Shown here: positions 21,773-32,309 of the stretch, one piece after another
Layout: each line of letters opens with the position of its first letter
Position numbering within the stretch: position 1 is the stretch's first letter
Assembly: GCA_011009095.1 (NCBI GenBank)
Contig: VTPC01004451.1
Span: 39,117 to 103,116 of the forward strand
DNA: 64,000 nt
Reading direction: 5' to 3'
Source of the DNA: Ignelater luminosus
Taxonomy: Eukaryota; Arthropoda; Insecta; Coleoptera; Elateridae
Program-made: the position numbers and the translations under genes
Notes under the pieces: model-generated
Told to the model about the DNA's origin: nothing
The model's input: the letters and a program-made list of their open reading frames with translations, nothing else
The model's database searches: none

Positions 21773-22493
21773 GGATCTGGTTCAAAATCCCGACAAGTCA
21801 AAATTCCGACAGTTCAAAATCTCGACAATCAAAATCCCAACAACTCAAAATTCCGACAAGTTAAACTCCCAGCAGTTCAAAATCCCGACGAGTTCAAATT
21901 CCGACAGTTCAAAATCCCGACAGTTCAAAATCTCGACAATCAAAATCCCAACAACTCAGAATCCCGACAAGTCAAAATCCCGACAAGTTAAACTCCCGGC
22001 AGTTCAAAATCCCGACGAGTTAAAATCCCGACAAGTCAAAATCCCGACAGTTCAAAATCCCGACAATCAAAATACCGACATTCAAAATCCCCACAATCAA
22101 AATACTAACATTCAAAATCCCGACAATCAAAATCTCGACAATCAAAATACCGACATTCAAAATCCTGACGATCAAAACCCCGACAAACATTTAAAGTCAA
22201 AATGCAAGTTTTATAAAGTAAATTATTTCACCACTAACTTGTCAAGTAAGAAAAAACCCAACCTAACCTAACAGTTACTCAGAATCCCACTCAAACGCTC
22301 ACAACTAAATAACAAATGAAGCAAGAATTAGATAAGTATTGCTCAAATCAGGTAGGTACCCTAAGTGCTAACTGTTGATTGCCATTTTTACTTGCCAAGT
22401 GTTGGTGGTGAAATAATTTATCTTATATAACTTGCATTTTGACTTAAAATGCTTGTCGGGATTTTGACTTGTCGGGATTTCGAACAGATCCGC
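21773..22493. mobile_element. FB-like element: inverted arms of short tandem repeats
   Basis: The left end GGATCTGGTTCAAAATCCCG mirrors the right end CGGGATTTCGAACAGATCC. The left arm is an array of about 17-18-bp units (CAAAATCCCGACAAGT and variants) spanning about 21782-22185. Both arms share an inner inverted block (TAAATTATTTCACCACTAAC against GTTGGTGGTGAAATAATTTA). The loop between is about 130 bp. AACGCGA occurs immediately outside each end (21766-21772 and 22494-22500), and joining the flanks restores a satB unit. This supports insertion with a 7-bp target duplication. Tandem repeats inside long terminal inverted repeats are the hallmark of Drosophila FB elements. No transposase is present. 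Confidence 0.8.
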
Positions 22494-22964
22494 AACGCGA
22501 AGCGTTACTCTTGGCCTACTACAGTTTCTGCTAAGAAGTCTGGAAGAAAGAAGAACAAAAAGAGCAAAGGCAAATTGTAGGTCGCCGCAGGCGGCTTTTA
22601 GTTTAAGCATAAAATGATAAATCGTTAGAGATCTTCTTAAGAAGTTTAAAAAACGACACATCGGGTTTTGGTTGCCGCAGGCAGCTGTGAACGTACTGTT
22701 CTTAATTGACTAATGACTTATCTTGAAACAATTGAAACAAGAAAAAAGCGACTTGGTCAGGGGAAGTAAATTGCAACTGTTCACCGCCGCAGGCGATTTC
22801 AAATGTGAACGCGAAGTGTTGTTCTTAGTTTACTAGAGCTTCTGCTAAGAGATGGAGTTGAATGCGAATACGAAACGTTAGTCTACTGTAGTTTTTCCTA
22901 AGACGGTTCGAAAAAAAAGAAGAAAACGAGCAAAGGCCAAATTGTTAATCGTTGCATGCAGCTT

Positions 22965-24440
22965 TCAGTATAAGCTCACAAATGCTAATTTACTATAGAT
23001 TTTCTTAAAAAGTTTAGAAAAAGGCGATATAGGCTGCTGGACCTCGTCTGCCAGAGTCACTACTGCGGCTGGACTGGCAACTGGGACCCCGGTTGCATTG
23101 ATTGTGACTCCTGGAGGCAGGAACTCGTCGGCGTTCACGGCGCTTTTTGTCACCAGCAGAGCTGCAAGACAACATGTTTGGGAGTTGGTTTTATTTTCCG
23201 GGGAAATGTCGATGGCTATGGTGAAACGTTGAAGCCAAGTGAGGAACTTGTCTGTGTGCCGAATGATGGAGCGATCTTCAAGATAAGGCCAGCTAGATAC
23301 TCCTGTTGTTCCGGTTGTCATCTGGCTGGTAAAGGACTGCCGTCATGCCGCCAGCAAGTTGTGCGAACTCTGGAACATATTTAGTTGGAAAGCCATCGAC
23401 AAACTTCGAGGAATGGGCGTAGTTCTTTCTTGTTTCTAGGCGGCGCTGCTTCGTTGATTTGGTCGAGGTGTTGTTGTTGCGGCCGGTTTTCTGTGGCGCT
23501 CGCATTATTGCCGAGAGATACTGGACTTTGTGGAGATGCACTGGAAGTCGTCCATTTAGAGCCTTTTAAATACCAAATGTAAGTGTTGCAGGTGCTCTTT
23601 GTGATTCTTCGAGTAGATGTCCAGATAGACGAACACAAACTTATGTAGGTAATCTGCAAGGACGTCCTGGGTGCTTCATTACCTTACGTTACCTCTGCTT
23701 GCTTGTTTTATCATTCTTTTTTGCTCTATGGGTGTTGTGGGAACGGAGCGTCTCTTTGAAGTCTGATTTTGTGTTTTGTGGGTCACCTTGTAGTCTACCG
23801 TGGTTCTTTACTGAAGATGCCCGCGAAATGGATAGGCACTAGATGGAGTTCAGGCTTGAAGGGATCCGAAAACTCGTGCTGGACCTCGGTAGGTGACAGT
23901 GGACGGTCGTCATTGTCTATCCTGTAGTGTTGTTTGCTTCGTTGTTCTCAAGTGGATACAGCGACTGCATGCTGACTTTCGATACTTTTACTCAGAGATG
24001 AGAGTCTTCCAGAGTTTGTTTGTTTGGAACGGAGTTTCTGGCTAACGACAGTGTGGTTCCGGATTTGTGGAGGCGGTGTGGAGCTGAAGCGGGACGACTG
24101 AGACCTCGAGAGGTGCGTCGAAAGCTTGGTCTCGCACAAAGCTGCAGGTCACTCCAGTGTTCACTACTATCTGGAGGGTGTTCGTGCAAGGGTGGCGACA
24201 ACACTGGGTACTTTTCTCCCTCAGAAGGGGTTGATGTTGATTGGTTGCTGATGTCACTGTTCTGCGGGGGCTGCTGGCCTGGAACGGTGACATTGTGACA
24301 CTCTGGTTGTTGTTCGTGTATTTGCCCTTTTCCGAATTGCATTGTCGCCGGGCCCATAGCCAGACCTTAACAGGGGTGGTTTTAGTAAATTCTTACAGTG
24401 AAGACGGTGAGGGTTGCGTCATATCCCGATGGCTATAAAC
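22965..24440 (-). mobile_element. Ty3/gypsy-like pol fragment, copy 1
   Basis: On the minus strand the order is as follows. A gag tail comes first (about 24357-24290). A retropepsin-like site, TLQIVVNTGVTCSFV, follows near 24180-24135, with Asn in place of the catalytic Asp of D[TS]G. Then comes a linker and the end of the reverse-transcriptase palm near 23655-23560, reading ADYLHKFVFVYLD..YSKN.KEHLQHL, in which the YLDD box appears to have lost one residue. The connection region follows near 23480-23330 (KKELRPFL..., then VPEFAQLAGGMTAVL). Frameshifts separate the pieces, and the RT fingers, a recognisable RNase H and integrase are not legible. The last 118-codon frame (22965-23321) is open but unrecognised. 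This is an inactive copy. Confidence 0.75.
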
Positions 24441-25085
24441 GTTGACGGGAATATGGCAGAATCCTAGAGATAACTGCAAGGTATTGCACTCCAGCTCTGT
24501 GGCCTGTCTCAAGACTATTGGGTATTGTCCAATTACTTCTGACAATATGTAATCTTAAATTGCATTCCTCACGCGATGGCACTGTTTAAATAGAACTCGA
24601 TTGATTTAGACTGGAAAGTCAAAAAATACTCTCCAAACTTCAAGGTGTTAGACGTTCCATCACGTTAATCAAAAAGTAGAGAGTGTCTAATGAAGAAAAC
24701 TGTTCAGATCACAGACATATTTGTTTAAATATAACAAAACTTCAGAAGGAAAGGATAGTACATCGTAACCCCTAGAAGAAATGGTTGGTGGTCTTTTAAG
24801 ATAGACATTAATTAATATTTTGAGAGGATTAACATGGTCTTGAAGTTGTTAAAAAGCAAATAGTCATCACCGTAGTCTACAACGAAAATTGTTCTCAAAC
24901 ATAAGGAGACGTAATAACCGACACGGCTTGGTTGTACGAGGATCACTCTAAAAAGAGAAAAGCAGTACACAAACTGTTGAACAGGGCAAAAACGGCAGTA
25001 ACTTGTGAAAAGAAGACACTGTGAGGAGGGTGCTCTCAGAACAAAGTCGGAAAGACATCTTGATATTGAAAGTTCCAATAGGTGA
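24440..25085. other. unassigned sequence separating two gypsy pieces
   Basis: The second gypsy copy (31190-31700) runs directly from the homologue of about 24400 into the homologue of about 25110. This 0.65-kb block is therefore extra here, or deleted there. A minus-strand frame at 24812-25102 contains VVDYGDDYLLF, which faintly resembles a polymerase palm box, but I cannot assign it. Confidence 0.35.
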
Positions 25086-25420
25086 CTACACAAAACAGCC
25101 ATCTTGGTCCCGCTCTGGCTGCCAGCTTCTGGGAAGTGGCGACACGGCGAGGCTGTTGCTGTTCTTTCCTGTTAGTGGACTTGCTTTGGGTAGCCTCGCC
25201 TGGACGACGCGCCGTGACGAATTATCATTATTACACATCAGAGTTTTACGTAAGGGTATCAGTTCTACCACTTCGATGGTCGGAGCAACATATTTTGCTA
25301 TCAGTTGTTTTTTGTCACGAATTTTGCGGGAGATCCACTGTTTGTTTGCTTTTGTCTCCACAAGGATGCTTGCAGCTGAATTCTTCGCTCGATCAAAAAG
25401 AATAAAAAAATCATTGTTCT
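25086..25420 (-). pseudogene. gypsy-like gag fragment, copy 1
   Basis: The minus-strand frame 25086-25361 contains WISRKIRDKKQLIAKYVAP and IPLRKTLMCNNDNSSRR. It is homologous base by base to part of the 31500-31700 region (for example CAACATATTTTGC.A.CAG.TG). Its position upstream of the protease and reverse-transcriptase remnants fits a gag location. No ATG-to-stop frame of full length survives. Confidence 0.5.
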
Positions 25421-25560
25421 AAATTCGTGGCTCAACATTAGGATCTCGGAAACCGTAAGAGATACGAAATTGGTTATTTATTTTAAAGCTGAGTCTACTG
25501 ACACTTTTTCAAAACAGTTCACGAGATCACAATGGTGAGCCGCACGTCTGGAACACACTG
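25414..25560. mobile_element. foldback element F, short remnant
   Basis: The right end finishes GTCTGGAACACACTG followed by TATA. The left part contains CTCGGAAACCGTAAGAGATACG, as in the elements at 12291, 27951 and 55320, but its first few bases are lost. Only about 147 bp remain. Confidence 0.7.
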
Positions 25561-25671
25561 TATAACTGTATCAATTTTATTTTGTATTTTCTTGTAAATC
25601 AAGTTAACCGTGTGTTTTATATCATTAAAATCTTATCGAATGGCGTAGATAGTGTTTATAAGAAACAATGA

Positions 25672-25710
25672 ACCTAATGATGGTTTCGCGAAACCGAAAC
25701 GTCGGCCGAC
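25672..25710 (+). ncRNA. hammerhead-like core motif (degenerate)
   Basis: CTAATGA is followed by a small hairpin (GGTTTCGCGAAACC) and then GAAAC, the layout of a hammerhead core (CUGANGA, stem II, GAAA). One core base differs (A for G), and the expected cleavage-site side is not evident. A relic inherited from a mobile element is more likely than an active ribozyme. Confidence 0.2.
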
Positions 25711-25719
25711 AGTTTTGAC

Positions 25720-27940
25720 AGTTTGAGGTCGTTAGTCATAAAGAACTGATTGAAGAATGTTTGATTATATTTTTAGGATTTTTTATAATGTTCTACGCCC
25801 CGACAGGGCAAATGGAAGTACAATAACAAGAAGAATTTCTGATAGCTAATATAGACGATAGAGGCAAAAAACGAAAACGGAACACATAACCTCAAAATCT
25901 TAAATGGCACCTCACCACTTATGATACGTCGTTGAAAAGGGAATAACAATCTTTTGGTGAAAACAAAATTCATATCGGCCTACTATATCAAAGATTACAA
26001 CACAAAATGTCTCGTTTCAGTGATGAGTTTAAATCGTGTCAGTTAAGTAAACAGACGCATTTTAATTGGTTTGGTACTTATTTCGAATATGAAACAAATG
26101 AACGTATTTAACTGAATAATTTAAATTGAACCATCAATAAAAAGTCAAAACAATAGAAAAGAAAGAACAGAAGATGGGCAATCTTTTAAAGGAAGTACCT
26201 AACCTAGCGATTCACATTAGCAGATCCAAATAGGTGAAGTGGCAGTTATTCTTCACTCAGAACTATCACTAAGACAATGAATTGGTCACCTCGATTCGTA
26301 GCTACTATACAGAACGTCTGACTGTAATAACAAAGGTAAATCAATTTTTTACGTAAATTATCGCATCTCGATTGTTTTAATATGTACTTTAGATGAAAAA
26401 CAAGCGCAACTTTACATGTTCTGACATTGCATAATATGAATTGAACTGTGGTGAGTTCCTACGTTTAGGTGTTGTTTTCAAAAATTACTTTTTTCGTGTT
26501 GTTTCTTCACTTCTGTTTTTACCTTCTATTGACAGTTCAATTTACAATAATCAATTAGAAATGCTTACGTTCATCTGTTTTGCATCCGAAATAAGCACCA
26601 AAACGATTGAAATAGGTTTCTTTATTTAGTTAACGCAATTTAAATTCTTAACTAAAATGAAACGTTTTGTGCTCTAACTTTCGATTAAGTAGGCCGATTT
26701 GAATTTTGTTTTCAATAAGAGATTGCTGTTGTTATTTCCTTTACAACGATGTATCGCAAGTATCGGAGTGCCATTTAAGATTTTGAGGTGATGTGTGCGA
26801 GAGCGAATACAACGACCTCTATGAATCACTTAATTCTGCATTCTAATTTTCTCCTCCATAAATAGATTGACGCGGTTTTTTTTTTATTTCGATAACTTCA
26901 TTTGTTTAGGGGATACTAAGGGTGGACACTTTTAAAATGAACGCAGTGTATAACGAAGAAGCATAAGCAATTACACTTTTACACTTTGAAACTTCTTAAA
27001 ATAACTCATTTTAAATTAAAATCAAATTTGACGTTAGACTAGAAAAAAAAATATTCCCCAGCTAATCACGCATTAGACTGAAGTCTGAAGTGGAAAAGGA
27101 AATCGGAAGATGTGACACGAACTCTTAATATTCGAAATCCACGCACACATGTTCAACTTCTTATTCACATCTGCTTTTGTAACTCCGTACATACATGCAC
27201 AAACCACATCTTTAAAGATTTTTTTTATTTCTCACTCATTCTAACAAAAACATTATTATCAAACATCTGAATGAAACATTAATTTAAAAAACGAATCACA
27301 ACAAATGTGAAATTAAAAAAAAACGTAAACTGCAAACAAGCCAGAGAACATTCAAGGTTTTTTTCATAAAATTAGTTGAATAAAAACAGTGCTCGAGGCT
27401 AACACGTGCCAAGTTTTAAACGTTTTTAGTATAGGTACAGCAGATATCTATTTCAAATCATGCTCATTAGCCGTATGCACCTGGAATGTAACGTTCATGT
27501 TTTTTTCAAATTACTACTAAAAGGAGTTTTATAATGTAAATAAATGCCATTCACGAGATTTTAATTTAACATTTTAATTTGGTTAATCTTAAAATTGCAT
27601 TTAAAGTAGGAAGGGAAAAAGGTTGAATTGTTTAGAATTTTTATTACTTTATCAGTTAGTAATTAATTAACGTAACACAGGTGTAACGGGATGGGTTATC
27701 CCAACAAGGTGATTGTTGTATTAATTCATGCAATGTTTTTGTTTTTGGAGATATTCAAATTTTAGCATTGCATTATGAAAAAAAATTATTATTTAGGAAA
27801 GAATTGGATTGGATTGAATCAATGGCCTCCACATTTCAAAGCAATTGTTGTACTTTCAGAAAAAGTATAACAACAGCACCGTTTCTCAAGGTTTGATCCT
27901 TCACCTAGAACTTCTCCTTTTCATAGATTCGGTTAAATTT
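25720..27940. other. AT-rich non-coding stretch
   Basis: I see no coding frame above background, no tandem array and no RNA gene. Short frames here are in AT-rich DNA and show no protein-like composition. Confidence 0.55.
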
Positions 27941-28399
27941 GAAAATAATACAGTGTGTCTAAGATAAGGATGCACAGCATGGAGATCTTGGAAACGGTAA
28001 GAGATACAGGTTCGGTTAAATGGGATGAAAGTTGGCTATTTATAGGACCTTTTGGTTGGCGTTTGCAAAATCTAGATATCTTGGATAGTTTCAGAGGTAT
28101 TTAAAAAACAGTAGATTTCTTGATTTTTGTTATTATTTTTTCTTTTATTTATTTGAAGAGATCTCGGAAAACTAAAACCACTTTTCCATTGTCACTTTTT
28201 GTTCTCTATTAGAATTCGCTAACAAAATTCCTGTGCAAAGTTTCGGTTTTGAGTAACCATCATCAACCTCATCTTTTTATGTAAGCGGAAAAACAATTGA
28301 AAATTGTTTTGCTTAGCTCTTGTTGTCACGATTCTAATGATGTACACACGATAGGGTTATTTTGATTTCTTATGCTATAAATTAATGCAATCTGCAGTA

Positions 28400-28485
28400 C
28401 CCTGGCCTGCACGATCACCTGATCTAACACCGTTAGATTTCTTTCCTCTGGGGTTATGTCAAGAATCATGTCTTCAACTAAAATT
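28400..28485 (+). pseudogene. mariner/Tc1-type transposase C-terminal motif
   Basis: The frame reads WPARSPDLTPLDFF and, after a one-base shift, LWGYVKNHVFN. This is the conserved block around the third catalytic residue (the Asp of TPLD) in mariner/Tc1-like transposases widespread in insects. Nothing of the rest of the enzyme is visible, and inverted arms lie close on each side. The relic marks the autonomous source of the foldback family. Confidence 0.75.
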
Positions 28486-28868
28486 TTGATGATGAACAGC
28501 AATTATTACAATTGGTCACAGCAACGTTCAACACAAAAAAATCAAAACCAAAATAACCCTATCATGTTTACATCATTAGAATCGTGACAAGAGCTATTCA
28601 AAACAATTTTCAATCGTTTCTTCGCCTGTTTAAAAAAATGAGGTTGATGATGGTTACTCAAAACCGAAACGTTGTACTGGAATTTTGTTAGCGTATTTTA
28701 ATAGAGAACAAAAAGTGGCAATTGAAAAGTGGTTTTAGTTTTCCGATATCTCTTCAAATAAAGGAAAGAAAAAATAATAACGAAAATCAAGAAATGTACT
28801 TTTTTTTAATATCTCTGAAACTAGGTTTTGCAAACGCCAACAAAAAGGTCCTATAAGTAACCAACTTT

Positions 28869-28878
28869 NNNNNNNNNN
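28869..28878. other. assembly gap (10 N)
   Basis: Ten undetermined bases lie within the right arm of foldback element C, where a long inverted repeat could have hindered assembly. Confidence 0.99.
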
Positions 28879-29482
28879 CATCTCATTTAACCGATCCTGT
28901 ATCTCCTACCGTTTCCAAGATCCCCATGCTGTGCATCCTTATCTTGGACACACTGTATAGGAGACTCAAGCTGAATTTCTAAGAAGCTGCAGGATTTTAT
29001 CTTTTAGTCGAGATTTTCCAAAGAAAACTACAATTTAGAACTTCTGGCGCCTAAATCTAACTTCACCACAGTTAGCAAAATAATGACATTCTTTGAAGAA
29101 CTCTTGGCTGGGCAGATTGATATAAAGGATGTTTTAAGAAATTACTAAGTATCATGACTCTAACATGAACCAGAAAGGTGATCTTATACTTAAAGTAGAA
29201 TGTGAAGACAGTAAATCACACATTAAAGTGAGAGAGAAAGGGGAAAAAATCGAGTAACTTAAAGACGACCAGCCACTCCAAAGACAAGATTCTTCTTAGG
29301 AGGGAAAAAAATTTAAGACCCCATAAGTGATTGTTCATGAAGAGAAATTTCTTAACGAACACAATCAGGTAGCTACTCATTCAAGTTAAGAAGGTATCAT
29401 TTGAAGATTTTCATTTTTTTTTTGTCCAGGTAGTGCAAACTTTGTTATGTCCAAGATTGACATTCCTATTCAATTAAGAATA

Positions 29483-29979
29483 CAGGGTGGCTCAACGAAA
29501 ACGAAACAGACTGAATAAATCGAAGATACAGTGTATGAAATCTAAAACATAGAAGGCTTCATGATTTTCAAATTAGTAAATTTGTAAACATAACAACATC
29601 ATAAACATGATAGACTTGCTAGAATGGATACAAGATTGTCAAATTAAATGAGAACAAATATCAAACTTAAAAACTTGAAGATATGTTTTATATTTTACAC
29701 CCTGTATCTTCCAAACAAATCGACCGAACTAAAAAATTCAAACTGGGCAATATGGATAATTGAAAGACCTTTCTAATGACATGCCACTTGAACCCCGTTC
29801 CCATTAGAGATCTTTGAAGGTTGATGCCCCCCTTCCCCTAGGGGGTTGAAGTTTATGGTTCGAATTATACATCAAAAAATGTCCCCTTCCCAATACAAAT
29901 CAACGTGTTTTTGCGTTTTTTCGAAAAATTTCTTTCGTAGTTGTTATTCAGTCTGTTTCGTTTTCGTTGGGCCACCCTG
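29483..29979. mobile_element. TIR element D (CAGGGTGG ends)
   Basis: The left end CAGGGTGGCTCAACGAAAAC, continuing to ACAGACTGAATAA, is mirrored with one mismatch at 29944-29979. This gives TIRs of about 36 bp, flanked by TA on both sides. Internal sequence is AT-rich without a transposase. It lacks the long arms of elements A-C but shares the end type and the target. Confidence 0.85.
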
Positions 29980-30004
29980 TATAAAACAGCTTACTTAGTA
30001 ACAG

Positions 30005-30190
30005 ATTCCTGACTAATCTGCACTGTTGCTGTTCGGCTTAGCTCACGAAATGTCGTCGATGCGTGGCATTCTTGGATGCGGGAGCACCTCGTGGAAAGCA
30101 GACTTCGCGTTGAATGCTGAATCATATGGATTTCTGTATTGGAAGTTTCACGTAGATTTTCTTTCTAATTTCCCCTAGGACGTAGAGTTC
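30005..30190 (-). pseudogene. gypsy-like fragment (minus strand)
   Basis: The sequence around ACTGTTGCTGTTCGGCTTAG and GGATGCGGGAGCA aligns with 31955-32030 (ACTGCCAATTGTTACCGTTC..., GGATGCTGGAGCA). It is therefore a second, partly rearranged copy of the same internal region. No frame is readable over its length. Confidence 0.5.
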
Positions 30191-30199
30191 CTTTTAGAA

Positions 30200-31070
30200 G
30201 TACAGGAGGCCGCCTGCGGTGTTGTAATTGCAAACGAACCCTCGCTCTCAAATGCAATCTTCTGCTGGTTGTTCGAATGGTGGGCTGCATGAATACTTCG
30301 TCGCGACGTTGATCATTGCCAGGGTTACGATTAGATTCTATTTTGTGGAATTACGTGATGGGAGTTTTGTGATCTGTATGGCAAATAGCCTTGACTCTTC
30401 GTTGAAGACGTCCGCGATGCTGAAACTCGTGTTTCGATGGGTCCATAGCTCGGGTTCTGGTCGATCCGGACCTTAGTTTAAAAATGGCCTGTCTGGCATC
30501 TCGAGCCTGTTTGGCATCTCCGTCCTCTCTGGTCTGGGCTGTCGATGTCGTGTCGTTTGAGCCGTTCGGGCTTTTCGGATCTATCGGTCCGTTCGCGTTT
30601 CTCATTCTTGTGGGACCTGTCGCGTTTATTAGGTCGATCGGGTTTTTCGAGCCGTTATTTTTATAGTTATCCAAAGCGGACCATTTTGTACTACGTCGGA
30701 CCTAGATCTTTTTTGTACTAACCCGGGCAAGCATTATTTTCATATTTTACTTCGGGTTTTTGTGCGACTCGGTTCAAACGTTGCATTTAAATCAGGTCGG
30801 ACCTCAATTTGAAAATGTATCAGGCTTACATCTGGTCAATCGGACCGTTCGTTTCTGTCAGGTCTTTTGGGTTTTTCGAGCCTGACGATTTATGCGGGCC
30901 GTTCGGGCTTGTCGGGCGGTTCGACCCTCTCGGGCCGTTTGGGCATGTCGGATCGTTCGGCCCTATCGGGCCGTTTGGGCTTTTCGAGCCGGTCAAGAAG
31001 TTGCCGTATTCTTTTCGAGCTGCATCAGGTTTATCTCTTAATTGAACCGGGCTGGGCAATTTCGACCCGT
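30200..31070 (-). repeat. GC-rich minisatellite block, family M
   Basis: Two arrays (about 30480-30660 and 30830-31000) are built of roughly 9- or 18-bp units such as TCGGGCCGTTTGGGC and TTTTCGAGCC. They are separated by a block containing TTTTGTACTAACCCGGGC and TATTTTC. On the minus strand they open frames rich in Gly/Pro/Asn/Ser (for example SPNGPIGPNDPTCPNGP). Frames with a similar start (YKNNGSK) occur at 36640. Units in multiples of three without stops explain these frames. A lone satB-type core lies near 30205. Confidence 0.7.
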
Positions 31071-31189
31071 GCAGGGTTCCAGCACGTGAGATCTCACATG
31101 AACGCTCTTCGGGATCTATCTTGTAGAGAGTTTATCCGTAACGAGGGAGTCACGATGTGCAGAAGTGGGCCACCCTGGAGCTGTAATCG

Positions 31190-32300
31190 CTTTTTACACA
31201 TGACTTGGGTTTCCGGACCTGTGGAGACGGTGCTGAGCTGGAGCTGAAGCGAATTAAAGAGGTTTCGAGAGGTGCATCAAAGGCTTGATTTTGCACGAAA
31301 CTGAAGTTTGCTGCTGTGCACATGAAGATTTTGGGTGGTGGCTTCTGGTGGCTGAATCGATGAGTGTTATCCCTGCCCCAGAAGGGGCTGGTGTTAATTA
31401 ATAGATGATGTCAACTGTTCTGTAGGGGTAGCTGGCCTGGAATGGTGACGTTGTGGAATTTTGACTGTCCTTGGTCAGTGGTTATTGTCTTTTACCCTTG
31501 GCGGGTCCTACTCTTACTTTGGATAGCCTGGCGTAATCCCGACGATGAGGGTTTTAGCGAAAGTACAGTAGGTCACAGTTTTACATAGGATTATCAGCTT
31601 TCCCTCCTCAATGGTTTGGGGAACATATTTTGCCAGCAGCTGTTTCTTTCTCGCGAATTCTGTAGAAGATTTGTTGATGACGTTTGAATCTAAATACGAC
31701 GGGCTTTTTTAAATTCCACTAGACTCGAATTGGGTTGCAAAACGACGTGTCTACTGTTTCGCAGATAAGGTGACCAAATTTTTTGGAATTCTCGTAATCA
31801 AATCCATTGAACTCTGGAAATGGTGGCGGCGGTAGACTGCTGGTGCTACTGCTGCTAGTTGGCAAGTTGACGTAGAAGGACCGCTGTTACCTCGCTGTCT
31901 TTCTCTTCGAGTTTCTTATTAGACCTCTGGAATTCTTCTTCGAAGGTGCATTGTCTTGGTACTGCCAATTGTTACCGTTCGACCTAGCTTAAGAAATGAT
32001 GATAATGCGTGATCTTTTTGGATGCTGGAGCAAGCTTTGTGTTGGAGGCTTAATGCGTAGATTTCTTTAAAATTGGGACGGTTACATCCAAAATAAAAGG
32101 TATAATATGGGATAAACGCGACTAGGATTGGCCAGAGAGACCACCGTAAGCGACAACACTGGATTATAGAGGGATCTGCGAGTCGGTTCCAGTCACTAAT
32201 TATCTGTGACAGTTGTGTTGCACCTTTTTCAAACTGGAAAGTGCATTTGGATCTTGACAATAGCAAAACGGCAAGAGATTTGTACTTTATACCCTTGCAG
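31190..32300 (-). mobile_element. Ty3/gypsy-like fragment, copy 2
   Basis: 31200-31490 aligns with 24060-24310 (CTGTGGAGACGGTGCTGAGC against TTGTGGAGGCGGTGTGGAGC; GGCCTGGAATGGTGACGTTG against GGCCTGGAACGGTGACATTG). 31520-31680 aligns with 25190-25350. The polarity is the same, minus strand. 31919-32266 keeps an open but unrecognised 115-codon frame, probably more gag. Stops and indels throughout show it is inactive. Confidence 0.65.
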
Positions 32301-32309
32301 AAGATAACA

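Larger units (their letters stand above)
20080..23030 (+). repeat. satB array, locus 1 (hairpin core GCCGCAGGCGGC)
   Basis: Units contain a self-complementary core such as GGCCGCCGCAGGCGGCTT or GTTGCCGCAGGCAGC, then GTGAACGCGAA.CGTTACTC, CTACTATAG.TTCTCTTAAG and a purine-rich tail ending near CAGGGAAA.CAAATTG. Cores occur at about 20100, 21212, 21369, 21482, 21553, 21637, 22580, 22673, 22787 and 22955. The spacing is irregular (about 70-170 bp), so the units are variably truncated. The array is interrupted by a foldback element (20384) and an FB-like element (21773). Related units are at 55960-56650, and a single core lies near 30205. Confidence 0.8.
27951..28955. mobile_element. foldback element C with mariner/Tc1-type transposase relic
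   Basis: The ends CAGTGTGTCTAAGATAAGGA and its complement are preceded by TA and followed by TA. Arms stay complementary for about 380 bases each, including TGGTTACTCAAAACCGAAAC (left copy inverted). The centre (28390-28510) encodes a legible transposase C-terminal fragment, which identifies the superfamily as IS630/Tc1/mariner. Ten Ns (28869-28878) lie in the right arm. Confidence 0.87.

Noticed and set aside
21782-22185. Regular short direct repeats that could suggest a CRISPR array
   Set aside because: Units are contiguous without unique spacers, belong to an inverted-arm element, and the genome is eukaryotic.
24812-25102. VVDYGDDYLLF as a polymerase palm box
   Set aside because: The surrounding residues do not match reverse transcriptase motifs, and the position does not fit the adjacent gypsy order.
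30351-31059. Collagen-like proteins on the minus strand
   Set aside because: Pro/Gly/Asn-rich frames follow directly from 9/18-bp minisatellite units; no signal peptide or Gly-X-Y regularity.
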